Program-made: the position numbers and the translations under genes
Assembly (NCBI GenBank): GCA_015654835.1
Contig: JAATGG010000278.1
Location: forward strand, 1-61,821
DNA length: 61,821 bases
Direction of reading: 5' to 3'
Source: Terriglobales bacterium
Lineage (GTDB): Bacteria; Acidobacteriota; Terriglobia; Terriglobales; Acidobacteriaceae
Notes under the pieces: model-generated
Databases searched by the model: none
What the model saw: only the letters and a program-made list of their open reading frames with translations
What the model was told of the DNA's origin: nothing
Shown here: positions 28,033-37,585 of the stretch, one piece after another
How the letters are laid out: every line of letters starts with the position of its first letter
Position numbering within the stretch: the stretch's first letter is position 1

Positions 28033-29208
28033 CTATGTGGTTGCGCTGATCGGTTCGGAACAGCACTCCTCTTGCCGGTCGAGCCGCGCCGACCAAAGTG
28101 CGAGCAGAATGGCGCACGCGGTCACCGCCGCGCTGGCCCAGGGCAGTTCCCGATAGCCATAGCCGCACGACAGCATGAATCCGCCGATTGAGGCGCCCAG
28201 CGCATTGCCGAGATTGAACGCTCCCTGGTTTAGCGTCGAGGCAAGATTGGGCGCGGTATGAGCCTGATCGACGATGCGTGTTTGCAGCGGAATGCCCGCG
28301 GCAAACTGCACGAAGCCCCACAACAGAATCACCGCCACGGCGGGGATGACGAGACGCTCCGCTTGAAACAGCAGAACCAACACCACCAGCAGCACGCTCA
28401 GTGTGCCGATGATGGCGGGCATCTGCCGCCAGTCGCTCAGCCGTCCGCCGGCAAAATTGCCCGCGGTGATGCCTAAACCAAACACCAGCAGGACAAGGGT
28501 GACCCCATGCGGAGAAATCCCGGTCACCGTCTCCAGCGTGGGTGTGATGTAGGTGAAGACGCAGAACAGCGATGCCGAAGCCAGCGTGCTCATGGCCAGA
28601 ACCAGCAAGACCTGCGGCTTGCGCAGGATGCGGAACTCCTGAAGCAGGCGGCTTTCTCCGAGTGGCTGCTTCGGGACAAGCCAATAAAGCGACGCGGCAG
28701 CCACGATGCCGACAGGCACAATCGCCCAGAAGGAGGCACGCCATCCGAAAGCCTGTCCCAGCGCCGTGCCGGCGGGAACTCCCAACACATTGGCCAGCGT
28801 GAGCCCGGAGAACATGAGCGCGATTGCCTGGGCACGCTGGTTGCGCGGCACGAGGCTGGCCGCGACGATGCTGCCCGTGCCAAAGAAAGCGCCATGGCAA
28901 AGCGCCGTGATCACGCGCGCGGCAAAGAGCAATCCATACGTGGGCGCAAGGGCGCAGGCCACATTGCCGACAATAAAGAAGCCCATGAGCAGCAGCAAGG
29001 CTCTTTTGCGCTCAAGCCTCGATATCGCAACGGCCACGATAGGAGAGCCGAGCGTGACGCTGAGCGCATAGCCCGACACCAACATGCCGGCCTTGGGGAT
29101 GCTGACGTCGAAGCTGCCGGCCAGGTTGGGCAGCAGACCCATGATGATGAATTCAGATGTGCCAATGCCGAAGGCTGCAACTGCAAGTGCGATAAGTGGT
29201 GTGCGCAT
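28033..29208 (-). CDS. Major facilitator superfamily transporter, DHA1/AraJ type
   Basis: This 391-residue protein has 12 predicted transmembrane helices and fits the 12-TM drug:proton or sugar efflux transporters (AraJ/YdhP type). The start LIALAVAAFGIGTSEFIIMGLLPN is typical of this subgroup. The loop-2 region VAISRLERKRALLLLMG has the basic pattern of MFS motif A. Substrate is unknown. It stands alone on the minus strand between YihY and the Na+/H+ antiporter. Confidence 0.88.
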   Translation of the reverse strand: MRTPLIALAVAAFGIGTSEFIIMGLLPNLAGSFDVSIPKAGMLVSGYALSVTLGSPIVAVAISRLERKRALLLLMGFFIVGNVACALAPTYGLLFAARVITALCHGAFFGTGSIVAASLVPRNQRAQAIALMFSGLTLANVLGVPAGTALGQAFGWRASFWAIVPVGIVAAASLYWLVPKQPLGESRLLQEFRILRKPQVLLVLAMSTLASASLFCVFTYITPTLETVTGISPHGVTLVLLVFGLGITAGNFAGGRLSDWRQMPAIIGTLSVLLVVLVLLFQAERLVIPAVAVILLWGFVQFAAGIPLQTRIVDQAHTAPNLASTLNQGAFNLGNALGASIGGFMLSCGYGYRELPWASAAVTACAILLALWSARLDRQEECCSEPISATT

Positions 29209-29417
29209 TCTCTACTCAAGGGGCCTGATCGCCAAAAATCCCCACTTCTATATTTCACCACAGACGGATGGCAAGAGCCGAATCGGATCTGCAATCTTCA
29301 TGAGATGAAAACGCCGCGCTGACTATATCGGTTGGCGACGGAGCCCATGTCGAAGCGCCCGTTCAGTCTGCGCCGGATTCGCCGGCCCCTCATAGGCAAA
29401 CCTGCTTGCCGCATTCC

Positions 29418-31016
29418 TCACATGACGCTTAACCTGATTTCTCCCAGGTCGAGTTCACGCTCCAATCTTCTGAGAACGGTATCGCTCACCCGGCCTTCAT
29501 CGCGCAACTCGACCAGAGTCTTCCGTTCGATCCTGAGCAAATTGAGCGATACTTCGCGATGGCGCGCATACTGCAGCGCACGCGTATCGTTATCGGGAGG
29601 ACTCACCAGAGCAGCGAGGCGATCTTTGTGGTGCTGAATCAGATCTTCATAGATACCGGCAAACTCGGGCTGCTCCCGGCCTCGTATCTCTTCGAGGTAA
29701 GTCAACGAGGCCTCAAGCATCTTCCGTCTCGCTTCCTCCTCTTCACAATCGGGGCCGCGTAAGCCACCAAGGCCCAGGGCACGGACCAGCGGCGGAAGAG
29801 TGAGCCCCTGCAATACCAAAGTGACGAGAATCACGCTGAAGGTCAGAAAGATAATCAGGTTGCGGGCTGGGAACGGCTGGCCATCGCTCAGGGACTCGGG
29901 CACCGACAGCGCCGCCGCCAGTGCGATCACTCCCCTCATGCCGGTCCACCCGGTTACGAACACCTGCTTGCCCGGCAACATGGAGTCCCGTTTTCTCAGA
30001 ATGCGCGTGCGGATGAAGTAAGCCAGATAGGCGCTGGGATAGATCCACAGAAGGCGCAGGGCAATCACCAGGGCGCAGATGCCCGCCGCATAGGCCGTCA
30101 GTGTTGTCCTGCTGTAGTCATGAAGTCCGGCAAGAACGATCGGCAATTGCAACCCGATGAGGACGAACACCAGGCCATTCAACACAAAGTCGATCGTGTC
30201 CCACAACGCATAAGCCTGCAGCCGCACGCCGGGCGAAAAGAACTCCGCACTCTTGCGGCTGAGATATAAACCGCAGGCTACCACGGCAAGAACACCCGAT
30301 GCTCCTGCCTCTTCCGCCACGATGTAGGCACCATACGCACTGACCAAGCCAAGCGTTATTTCAATCGGCCCATCCTCGATGTGAAGTTCGAGCCAATGCA
30401 CCACCCACCCCACCACGATGCCGATGCCGATGCCGCCGACAATCAGATAGATCAAGCGCAGCGCTCCCGAGCCGAGGGACGGCGTTTCTCCGCTGATCAC
30501 CATCGCAATTCCGAATTCCAGGGCCAGGAGGCCAGTAGCGTCGTTGACGAGGCTCTCACCTTCGAGGATCTCGATGATGCGGCGCGGCAGGCCCACACGC
30601 TTGGCGATAGAAGTTGCAGCGATGGCATCGGTGGGAGCAACAATAGCCCCTAAAACGAAGCCGGTGCGCCAATATAACTGCGAGAACAGCCGTTCGCTGG
30701 CCAACGCCACACCGGCCACGGTGAAGCCAACCAGCCCAAACGCCATCAGCAGAATGGTCACACTGTTGTAACGAAAATCTCGCCACGATGTTTGCCACGC
30801 CGCATGAAATAACAGCGGCGGCAACACCACGAGAAAAATTATCTCCGGATCCAGGTTGACTCTTGGCAATCCGGGCACGAGGCTCAGCAACAGACCGGCA
30901 ATCACCAGGATAATCGGGTAAGCTACTTTCAGCCTGCGAGCCAGTTCCCCGAAGAGCACCACAAAGAGCAGCAACAAGAGAAACACCGTCTCTATGCCCC
31001 GCACTCCCTCGTGCAT
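29418..31016 (-). CDS. Na+/H+ antiporter, CPA1 (NhaP/NhaE-like) family
   Basis: This 532-residue protein has about 12 hydrophobic segments followed by a cytoplasmic helical tail of about 120 residues. The CPA1 features are visible: LPPLLFHAAWQTSWRDF, the ion-site region GAIVAPTDAIAATSIAKR and the ESLVNDATGLLALEF segment with the conserved acidic pair. The tail from about residue 430 is rich in charged residues, as expected for a regulatory domain. The gene is transcribed alone and divergent from the DUF4126 gene. Sodium or potassium specificity cannot be read from sequence. Confidence 0.9.
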   Translation of the reverse strand: MHEGVRGIETVFLLLLLFVVLFGELARRLKVAYPIILVIAGLLLSLVPGLPRVNLDPEIIFLVVLPPLLFHAAWQTSWRDFRYNSVTILLMAFGLVGFTVAGVALASERLFSQLYWRTGFVLGAIVAPTDAIAATSIAKRVGLPRRIIEILEGESLVNDATGLLALEFGIAMVISGETPSLGSGALRLIYLIVGGIGIGIVVGWVVHWLELHIEDGPIEITLGLVSAYGAYIVAEEAGASGVLAVVACGLYLSRKSAEFFSPGVRLQAYALWDTIDFVLNGLVFVLIGLQLPIVLAGLHDYSRTTLTAYAAGICALVIALRLLWIYPSAYLAYFIRTRILRKRDSMLPGKQVFVTGWTGMRGVIALAAALSVPESLSDGQPFPARNLIIFLTFSVILVTLVLQGLTLPPLVRALGLGGLRGPDCEEEEARRKMLEASLTYLEEIRGREQPEFAGIYEDLIQHHKDRLAALVSPPDNDTRALQYARHREVSLNLLRIERKTLVELRDEGRVSDTVLRRLERELDLGEIRLSVM

Positions 31017-31264
31017 AACGACCTCCGCAATGTCGCGATGAGCAAGACATCCTGTTGGATTTTCCGGTCACACCCGTGCCGGACTCCCGAGCAAAACGAA
31101 CCTGCATCCGACCTGCCTGCATCAGACCTATTAGACCGGATGGTGTGCTGGATGTCATTCGTTTTCCGCGCTTGGCATGTTGATGCGAATTGTTTCCCTG
31201 GCGATAGTTTTGCGCTTGAAGCATACTTGTGGCAGAGCATGATGTTTGCAGTTCGAGAGGTTCC

Positions 31265-31726
31265 ATGATATTGGTCTGTGCGTTCTTGATCGGCCTGGCA
31301 GCGGGGTTGCGCACGATGATGGCTCCGGCTGTTGTGAGTTGGGCGGCCCGGCTGGGCATCCTCGCGGTGGCAAACACGCCACTTGCCTTTATGGGGTATA
31401 AGTATGTGCCCATCCTCTTCACCGTTCTTGCCGCCGGGGAACTGATCGGCGATAAGTTGCCCAAAACACCAAGCCGCAAGACGCCACCTCAGTTCATCGC
31501 GCGCATTGTCAGCGGCGCGCTGACCGGTGCAACCCTCGGGGCCACCGTGAACATGATCGTCGCAGGCACGATTATAGGCGCGCTCGGCGCTGTCGCTGGA
31601 ACGTTGGGCGGAGCCGCCGCTCGTGCCAAGTTGTCTATCGCTTTCCGCAATGCCTTCTTCGCGGCGGTGTTTGAAGACATTGTTGCAATCGCCATCTCTG
31701 TTATCTCCGTTCTGAGGTTTGGATGA
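31265..31726 (+). CDS. DUF4126 family small membrane protein
   Basis: This 153-residue protein has three to four hydrophobic segments and matches the DUF4126 family (ILVCAFLIGLAAGLRTMMAP at the start, then VARAARLG-type basic loops, and PRKAVE-like TPSRKTPPQFIARIVSGALT). Function is unknown. The ATG at 31265 follows GAGAGG and yields a better N terminus than the upstream in-frame start at 31229. The next gene overlaps its end by 4 bp (ATGA), so the two are translationally coupled. Confidence 0.75.
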   Translation: MILVCAFLIGLAAGLRTMMAPAVVSWAARLGILAVANTPLAFMGYKYVPILFTVLAAGELIGDKLPKTPSRKTPPQFIARIVSGALTGATLGATVNMIVAGTIIGALGAVAGTLGGAAARAKLSIAFRNAFFAAVFEDIVAIAISVISVLRFG

Positions 31727-33096
31727 AACACACATTCGATGCAATCGTCGTTGGGGCTGGTCAGGCCGGCCCCTCTCTGGCAGCGCGCCTTGCCGGCACC
31801 GGATGGAAGGTCGCCGTGGTCGAGCGCAAGCTTTTTGGAGGCACATGCGTCAACACCGGATGCACGCCCACCAAGGCCATGGTTGCCAGCGCCCATGCGG
31901 CTCATCTTGCGCGCAGAGGACATGACTTTGGCGTGCAGACCGGCCCCGTCGCAGTGGACCTGCGGGCAGTAAAAGCCCGAAAAGATGCTATCGTCTTGAA
32001 CTCACGTACCGGGGTCGAAAAATGGCTGCGAGGCACCGAGAACTGCACGGTCTTCACCGGCACCGCTGTTTTCGAGTCGCCGACCACGTTGCGGGTCGGA
32101 GACGACCTGCTTGAAGCGTCCCATATCTTTCTCAATGTCGGTGCACGCCCCTCGGTATCAAAAATACGTGGAGTCGATTCGGTCCCCTTTTTCACCAGCA
32201 CCAGCATTTTGGATCTTGAGGACTTGCCGAAGCACCTGATCGTCGTAGGCGGCGGCTATGTCGGGCTGGAATTTGCGCAAATGTTCCGAAGATTCGGCTC
32301 CGAAGTCAGCATCATCGACAGGCACTCCAGGCTTGCTCCGCAGGAAGACGAAGACGCGTCCGAAGTAATTCACGAGATATTCAAAGCCGAAGATATTCAG
32401 GTTCGGCTCGACGCCACCTGCATCCACATTGAACAGCGGGGAGACGAAGTTGCCGTGGGAATCGAGTGCAACGAAGGCGCGCCCCACATCGTGGGCTCCC
32501 ATGTTCTTCTCGCAACCGGCCGAGTTCCCAATACAGACGACCTGAATTTCAAAGCCGCGGGAATTCACGCCGACGAGCGGGGGTACCTTCAGGTCGGCGA
32601 CCAGTTACAAACCAGCGCGCCGGGAATCTTTGCTTTAGGCGACTGCAATGGGCGCGGCGCTTTTACCCACACCTCCTATAATGATTTCGAAATCGTCGCC
32701 AGCAACTTACTCGATGGCGGATCGCGCAAGGTAAATGATCGCATTCCCGCAAGCGCTCTCTATATCGATCCTCCGCTTGCACAAATCGGCATGTCGGAAG
32801 CGGAAGTGCGCAAGAGCGGACGGCGCGCCCTGATCGGAAAGCGCCCCATGAGCCGCATTGCGCGAGCTATCGAAAAGGGCGAGACATTCGGCTTTATCAA
32901 GGTGCTTGTGGATGCGGAGACCCAGCGCATCCTCGGGGCTACCGTGTTCGGAACCGGCGCAGATGAGGCAATCCATTGCATCCTCACGGCGATGTATGCA
33001 CAGCAGCCAGTTTCTCTGTTGACTCATTCCGTACATATTCATCCGACAGTAGCGGAGTTGATTCCTACAGTGCTGGAGGACTTGAAGCCACTTTAA
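31723..33096 (+). CDS. FAD-dependent pyridine nucleotide-disulfide oxidoreductase (MerA/Lpd-like)
   Basis: This 457-residue flavoprotein has an N-terminal FAD-binding Rossmann motif (VVGAGQAGPSLAARL), the redox-active disulfide CVNTGC in GGTCVNTGCTPTK (near residues 43-48), a NAD(P)-binding motif (VVGGGYVGLEFAQMF), the second FAD segment (GIFALGDCNGRGAFTH) and the C-terminal dimer motif HIHPTVAELIP with the catalytic His. It lacks an N-terminal heavy-metal domain and the C-terminal vicinal Cys pair of mercuric reductases, so mercury reduction is unlikely. It overlaps the DUF4126 gene by 4 bp; the substrate is unknown. Confidence 0.85.
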   Translation: MKHTFDAIVVGAGQAGPSLAARLAGTGWKVAVVERKLFGGTCVNTGCTPTKAMVASAHAAHLARRGHDFGVQTGPVAVDLRAVKARKDAIVLNSRTGVEKWLRGTENCTVFTGTAVFESPTTLRVGDDLLEASHIFLNVGARPSVSKIRGVDSVPFFTSTSILDLEDLPKHLIVVGGGYVGLEFAQMFRRFGSEVSIIDRHSRLAPQEDEDASEVIHEIFKAEDIQVRLDATCIHIEQRGDEVAVGIECNEGAPHIVGSHVLLATGRVPNTDDLNFKAAGIHADERGYLQVGDQLQTSAPGIFALGDCNGRGAFTHTSYNDFEIVASNLLDGGSRKVNDRIPASALYIDPPLAQIGMSEAEVRKSGRRALIGKRPMSRIARAIEKGETFGFIKVLVDAETQRILGATVFGTGADEAIHCILTAMYAQQPVSLLTHSVHIHPTVAELIPTVLEDLKPL

Positions 33097-33210
33097 TAAC
33101 ATGAGACTTCAGGAGCGGAGATCGCGGGGACCCGCAGGGATTAGGATAGAACCGAACCACAAGGAGTCTTGCAGGTCCATCGTAAGTGGTTTGAGAAAGC
33201 AAGGGGAACC

Positions 33211-34080
33211 ATGAAAACCGCCATTACCACCATTCTGTTGGCTACTGACTTTCTGCAGAGTTCACGGCTGGCACTGGACTACGCCGTCGCGCTGGCAGGC
33301 CAACTCAAGGCGCAGTTGGTCATCATCAATGCATTCGAGCTCACCCCGGTGGCGAGCAACGTAGAGGCACTGGATCGCATTCCCAGCCGCACTCGGCTGG
33401 ATGCCGAATCAAGACTTCGAGCCTTCGTAGGCGGGACCCATTGTGCGGGGGTACCTGCAACGTCGGCTCTTGTGGAAGGCCCCGTTCCGGATGCGATTCT
33501 CGACGCCGTCCATAAGTACAAGGCCGACCTGCTTGTTTTGGGGACACAGGGAGTTCACAGAGGTTTGGGGCATTTGTTAATCGGCTCGAATACAGAAGCC
33601 CTGATGCTGCGCTCTCCGTGTCCGACCATGACCATTGGCCCCCATGTGCTTGCCGGGGTCGATGCAAAATCTCATTTTGAAAAAGTAATCTATCTGTCAA
33701 ACCTGAGGCCCGCGTCGGCTGCGGCCGCCCCATTCGCTTTGGCGCTTAGCCAAACTCTGGCAACCGACATCGAAATTTACCAGGTAGCCCGAGATGCGGA
33801 CCAAGAAAAACACATCACGCATGTGAAAGAGATGGCCGAAGATTACTGTTCCACACTGAGGTCGCTTAGCCCGGCAGTCAAAGAGGAATGGTGCAATCCT
33901 GAGTTTCAGATGGAGCGCATTATCTCGCCGGAGGCCGCTATGGGGAAGTGTCTCGACTCATCCGTACTTATCGTTCTTGGCGTGCCTCAAACGCCTTTGC
34001 TGGAACGCCATTTCCGCACCAGTTATCCCTATCGCCTGCTTGCAAATGCGACGTGCCCCATTATCACGGTCCGTAGTTGA
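33211..34080 (+). CDS. Universal stress protein with tandem Usp domains
   Basis: This 289-residue protein has two Usp folds: domain 1 about residues 1-147 and domain 2 about 152-289. Domain 1 has the ATP-binding pattern in GTQGVHRGLGHLLIGSNTEAL and then PCPTMTIG. Domain 2 is less conserved and lacks a clear glycine-rich loop, but ends in LANATCPIITVRS, a typical Usp end. The ATG at 33211 is preceded by AAGGGG; an upstream in-frame start at 33169 is less likely. It is followed by a gap of 336 bp. Confidence 0.87.
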   Translation: MKTAITTILLATDFLQSSRLALDYAVALAGQLKAQLVIINAFELTPVASNVEALDRIPSRTRLDAESRLRAFVGGTHCAGVPATSALVEGPVPDAILDAVHKYKADLLVLGTQGVHRGLGHLLIGSNTEALMLRSPCPTMTIGPHVLAGVDAKSHFEKVIYLSNLRPASAAAAPFALALSQTLATDIEIYQVARDADQEKHITHVKEMAEDYCSTLRSLSPAVKEEWCNPEFQMERIISPEAAMGKCLDSSVLIVLGVPQTPLLERHFRTSYPYRLLANATCPIITVRS

Positions 34081-34416
34081 AATGCAGAGGAGCTTCGTAG
34101 CTGATTGAATTCATTGTCGACGCCGCAACCCGGCAGTAAATGAATATCTCTGAGGCCGTACCCATCACGGATTGAGTTTGTATGCACGATCTCGGGTGCG
34201 GCCTCGGCGATTCGCTTCCCCCGGCTCGCGCGTAATTTATTGGTCTGGCATACCACGCGGGCTTTCTCTGGATGGCTCATGGAATTTTCTTTTTGCCGAT
34301 TCAGCTACGGGACTGGAATGGGACCGAGGCATGTATTGACTCACTCATAGGAAATCCTCACGGTCGGAAATGGCAGTAAAACCGGCACGTTCATCACAAT
34401 CCGTTAGGATGAGTGA
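34081..34416. other. Intergenic region without recognisable gene
   Basis: This 336-bp stretch lies between the universal stress gene and the lipid kinase gene. I see no convincing coding region, RNA or strong repeat in it; it likely contains the promoter of the lipid kinase gene. Confidence 0.5.
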
Positions 34417-35367
34417 GTGCGCAAGATTCTACTGTTAGCCAATCCACTGTTTAAGTCACGAGGCGGGTGGAATCTGTCGCGCGTCGTACACGCTTTTGAG
34501 CAGGCTGGAGTCGAAGCGGAGGTTCAGGAGACGGGACCAAACCGGGCTGCCGGCGCCAAAGCCAAGAATGCAGTTGCCGATGGTGTTGACGCAGTCATCG
34601 TCTGCGGTGGAGATGGAACAGTTTTCGACACGGTCCAGGGGCTTGCCGGATCGCAGATGCCGCTCGGCATCCTTCCGTTAGGCACCGGAAATGTGCTCGC
34701 ACAGAATCTGAAGATTCCAACGAAACCTCTTGAGGCTGTACGCTGGCTTCTTGCCGCCAGCCCCCATTCCGTACCGCTGGGAAAAATCACCTGCTACGCC
34801 TCCGGAAGCGAGCGGGCGTGGTTCTTCGTAATGGCAGCCGGCATGGGCCTGCACGCCGCGATGATGCAGGCCGCTCGGCGAGACGAGAAAGACAGGACAG
34901 GCCGCATGGCCTACTTTGCTGCCGGCGCCAAAACGCTCTTCTTTCACCCTCTGCAGCCGTTTGAATTGGAGATCACAGACCTCAAGGGTGAAATCTTCAA
35001 GAGACAGGTCTGCGAAATGATCGCTGTGCGGGTGGCGGAACTGAATCTTTGGCGTCCGGGCGGCAATCTCGATTTCCCATTTCTCCGGCTCGCAAGCGTC
35101 GAGGGACAATCTCGCTGGAGTCTCGTGCGTGCTTCCATCGAAGCCTTGTTTCTCAATGCGGGCAAACGCGACCATCCATCAAGCGCACTCTCCAAAGCCC
35201 GCTACGAAGACGTGTTGCGCGTAGTCTGCCGATCGAATTCTCGTCCTACGTATGGAGTGCCTATCGCCGTCGAAGCCGATGGCGAGATTCTAGGCGCCTC
35301 TTGCGCTACGATTGAAATGGCAGGTTTGGATGTCCAGTTACTTTCCAGACCTGCTCTTAAGCGATAG
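34417..35367 (+). CDS. Diacylglycerol kinase family (YegS-like) lipid kinase
   Basis: This 316-residue protein belongs to the DagK/YegS/sphingosine kinase family. The N-terminal domain has the nucleotide-binding motif VCGGDGTVFDTVQGL (near residues 66-80) and the GILPLGTGNVLAQNL motif (near 87-101). The C-terminal beta-sandwich starts after about 130. The start is GTG at 34417, preceded by AGGATGA. Lipid or polyisoprenoid substrate is unknown. It lies upstream of a Crp/Fnr regulator by 111 bp on the same strand. Confidence 0.88.
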   Translation: MRKILLLANPLFKSRGGWNLSRVVHAFEQAGVEAEVQETGPNRAAGAKAKNAVADGVDAVIVCGGDGTVFDTVQGLAGSQMPLGILPLGTGNVLAQNLKIPTKPLEAVRWLLAASPHSVPLGKITCYASGSERAWFFVMAAGMGLHAAMMQAARRDEKDRTGRMAYFAAGAKTLFFHPLQPFELEITDLKGEIFKRQVCEMIAVRVAELNLWRPGGNLDFPFLRLASVEGQSRWSLVRASIEALFLNAGKRDHPSSALSKARYEDVLRVVCRSNSRPTYGVPIAVEADGEILGASCATIEMAGLDVQLLSRPALKR

Positions 35368-35478
35368 GCCGCTGTAATACATACCGACAGGCATCATCGG
35401 ATCTGCGCAAATGCCCATCGAGTCATGTCACACTCTAACTATGCTGTAACTGAAGTGCCAGGCTGATAAAATCTTGGC

Positions 35479-36183
35479 GTGACCACCGAACGCATTGACC
35501 TAGCCGCAGTCCTTGGCAGAACCGCATTGCTGTCTGGGCTCTCGCAGCCAGAACTCCAAATGCTTGCAGCTCGAACGACCCGCAAATTGTTAGGTGCGGG
35601 CGAATTGCTGTTCTCTGAGGGCGATCCCTGCAATGGGTTACACATCATTGCCCGGGGCAGGGTTCGTATCTTCAAGACTTCGATGAGCGGTCGCGAACAA
35701 GTGCTTGCCATGAACACTCCCGGAGAGTCCGTCGCTGAGCTTCCGGTCTTTGATGGAGGTCCATTTCCGGCTTCCGCAGCGGCGATCGAAGAAACCGAGA
35801 TTGCCTATATTTCGCGGCGCGATTTCCAGGCCTACTGCATGGAACATCCAGAGGTCGCACTCAAGGTTCTGCAGATGGTGGGTGCCCGTCTGCGGCGGCT
35901 CGTCGGCATTATCGAAGAGCTATCGTTCACCACCATCCGGCAGCGACTTATAGCCATGTTAGTCAAGCTCGCACAAGACCAAGGCAGAAAGACAGACCGC
36001 GGTATTGAGTTTCTGCTACCTGCAAGTCACCAGGAACTGGCCAATCAACTTGGCACGGTCCGCGAACTGATATCGAGAAACCTCATGCGGCTACAGGCAG
36101 AGGGACTGTTGAATGTAGAAGGCCGGCAGATCGTTGTAAAAGACATCAAGGGGTTGAGCACGCTTTTGGAAGCCACCCCCTGA
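35479..36183 (+). CDS. Crp/Fnr family transcriptional regulator
   Basis: This 234-residue protein has an N-terminal cyclic-nucleotide-binding-like domain (about residues 10-130: LFSEGDPCNGLHIIARGRVRIF) and a C-terminal winged helix-turn-helix (about 150-225) with LPASHQELANQLGTVRELISRNLMRLQAEGLL, typical of Crp. It has no N-terminal Cys cluster, so it is not a classical FNR oxygen sensor. The effector is unknown. The start is GTG at 35479. It converges with serB across a 29-bp gap. Confidence 0.9.
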   Translation: MTTERIDLAAVLGRTALLSGLSQPELQMLAARTTRKLLGAGELLFSEGDPCNGLHIIARGRVRIFKTSMSGREQVLAMNTPGESVAELPVFDGGPFPASAAAIEETEIAYISRRDFQAYCMEHPEVALKVLQMVGARLRRLVGIIEELSFTTIRQRLIAMLVKLAQDQGRKTDRGIEFLLPASHQELANQLGTVRELISRNLMRLQAEGLLNVEGRQIVVKDIKGLSTLLEATP

Positions 36184-36212
36184 CCGCTAAGCAGAACGCG
36201 TTCCTGTGTGCA

Positions 36213-37460
36213 TCATTGTGCCGGAATCAGCGGCTCATGAGGCTGCAGGTCGCGGTCGCGCACGCCGATCAGATAAAGCAGGCCGTCGAGCCCAAGACAG
36301 GAAATGGACTGACCGACCTTCTGACGCACGAGCGGCTTGGCACGATAGGCGATGCCCATGCCGGCAAGATTCAGCATGGGAATATCATTAGCGCCATCAC
36401 CGACTGCCACAACCTGCTCAAGAGAAATATTTTCTTTACCCGCAATCTCAGCGAGCAGTGCGGCTTTGCGCGCTCCGTTGATAATCGGCGGAATAATACG
36501 GCCGGTTACCATGCCGTCAGCAATCTCCAGTTCGTTGGCGTAGATGTAGTCAATGCCGAAGCGCTGCTGAAGCGTACGGGCAAAGAACGTAAAGCCTCCG
36601 GAAAGAATCGCCGTTTTATATCCAAGCAGCTTGAGAGTACGGATCAGGCGCTCGGCCCCTTCGGCAAGAGGAATGGTATCGAGCAAGCTATAAACGCGTT
36701 CGGCAGGCAGCCCTTTGAGGAGAGCGACGCGGCGGGTAAAACTTTCATCGAAGTTCAACTCCCCGCGCATCGCAGCTTCGGTGATGCGCACGACTTGGTC
36801 GCCCACTCCAGCCATCTTGGCAAGTTCATCGATCCCTTCGCCCTGGATCAGCGTCGAATCCATATCGAAGGCGAAGAGACGGCGATTGCGGCGAAAGATA
36901 CTTTCGCGCTGGAACGCAATATCGATGGAGAGCTCCTGGGCGGCAGCGAGAAACGCTGCGCGCATCGGGACCTCGCGCGAAACCTCGCCACTGACAGACA
37001 GCTCGATGCACGCATTCTCCGGCTCCACGTCCGCCGTGAGTTCTCCGGAGAGACGCTCGATCCGATCAACATTCATTCCTTGCGCAGCAATAATGGCGCT
37101 GACCCGGGCAAGTTGCCGGGCTGTGATGGCGCGACCCAAAACAGTAATAATAAAACGGTCGTGATAGAGACCGTGCACCCAGTGTTTCATGGCATTTTGC
37201 GCAACCACGGTCACGCCTGCTTGCAATCCGAGCTCCTGCGCGCGGCTTAAGAGTTCGGATCTCAAAGAGTCCAGACTCTTCCCAGCGGGCACCTCAAGCA
37301 ACATGCCCAGGGCAAGCGTCTCATGCACGACGGCCTGTCCGATATCAAGAATATTCACGTCGTAGAGGGCAAGAAGGCGAGTGAGCTCCGCCGTGAGACC
37401 TGGGGCGTCGGGCCCGGAAAAGTGGATAAGCACAGCCTCTGTAAGCGTTCCTGATGTCAT
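36213..37460 (-). CDS. serB: Phosphoserine phosphatase with N-terminal ACT domains
   Basis: SerB removes phosphate from phosphoserine in the last step of serine synthesis. The 415-residue form has two ACT regions (about residues 7-85 and 95-180, beginning AVLIHFSGPDAPGLTAELTR) and a HAD domain with FAFDMDSTLIQGEGIDELAK, AILSGGFTFFARTLQ and VAVGDGANDIPMLNLAGMG. The length fits ACT-containing SerB. It lies 125 bp downstream of the glycolipid acyltransferase gene on the same strand, but it is probably a separate housekeeping unit. Confidence 0.92.
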   Translation of the reverse strand: MTSGTLTEAVLIHFSGPDAPGLTAELTRLLALYDVNILDIGQAVVHETLALGMLLEVPAGKSLDSLRSELLSRAQELGLQAGVTVVAQNAMKHWVHGLYHDRFIITVLGRAITARQLARVSAIIAAQGMNVDRIERLSGELTADVEPENACIELSVSGEVSREVPMRAAFLAAAQELSIDIAFQRESIFRRNRRLFAFDMDSTLIQGEGIDELAKMAGVGDQVVRITEAAMRGELNFDESFTRRVALLKGLPAERVYSLLDTIPLAEGAERLIRTLKLLGYKTAILSGGFTFFARTLQQRFGIDYIYANELEIADGMVTGRIIPPIINGARKAALLAEIAGKENISLEQVVAVGDGANDIPMLNLAGMGIAYRAKPLVRQKVGQSISCLGLDGLLYLIGVRDRDLQPHEPLIPAQ

Positions 37461-37585
37461 GGCTATCTTTCACTATACCGGCCAAGACCGCAGGGACGCG
37501 AGAGAGAGGACCTCAAGCGCAGTTCCCTGCCTCCTGAGATCCGAGCGGCCTGCATAGTGGAACACAGGAGCAATCCTACATGAGA

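Noticed and set aside
28507..29322. 271-codon plus-strand frame antisense to the MFS transporter
   Set aside because: Composition (Arg/Gly/His/Gln-rich) is typical of a reverse-frame shadow in high-GC DNA.
31723..33096. Mercuric reductase call for the FAD oxidoreductase
   Set aside because: No heavy-metal domain and no C-terminal vicinal Cys pair are present, and no mer genes are nearby.
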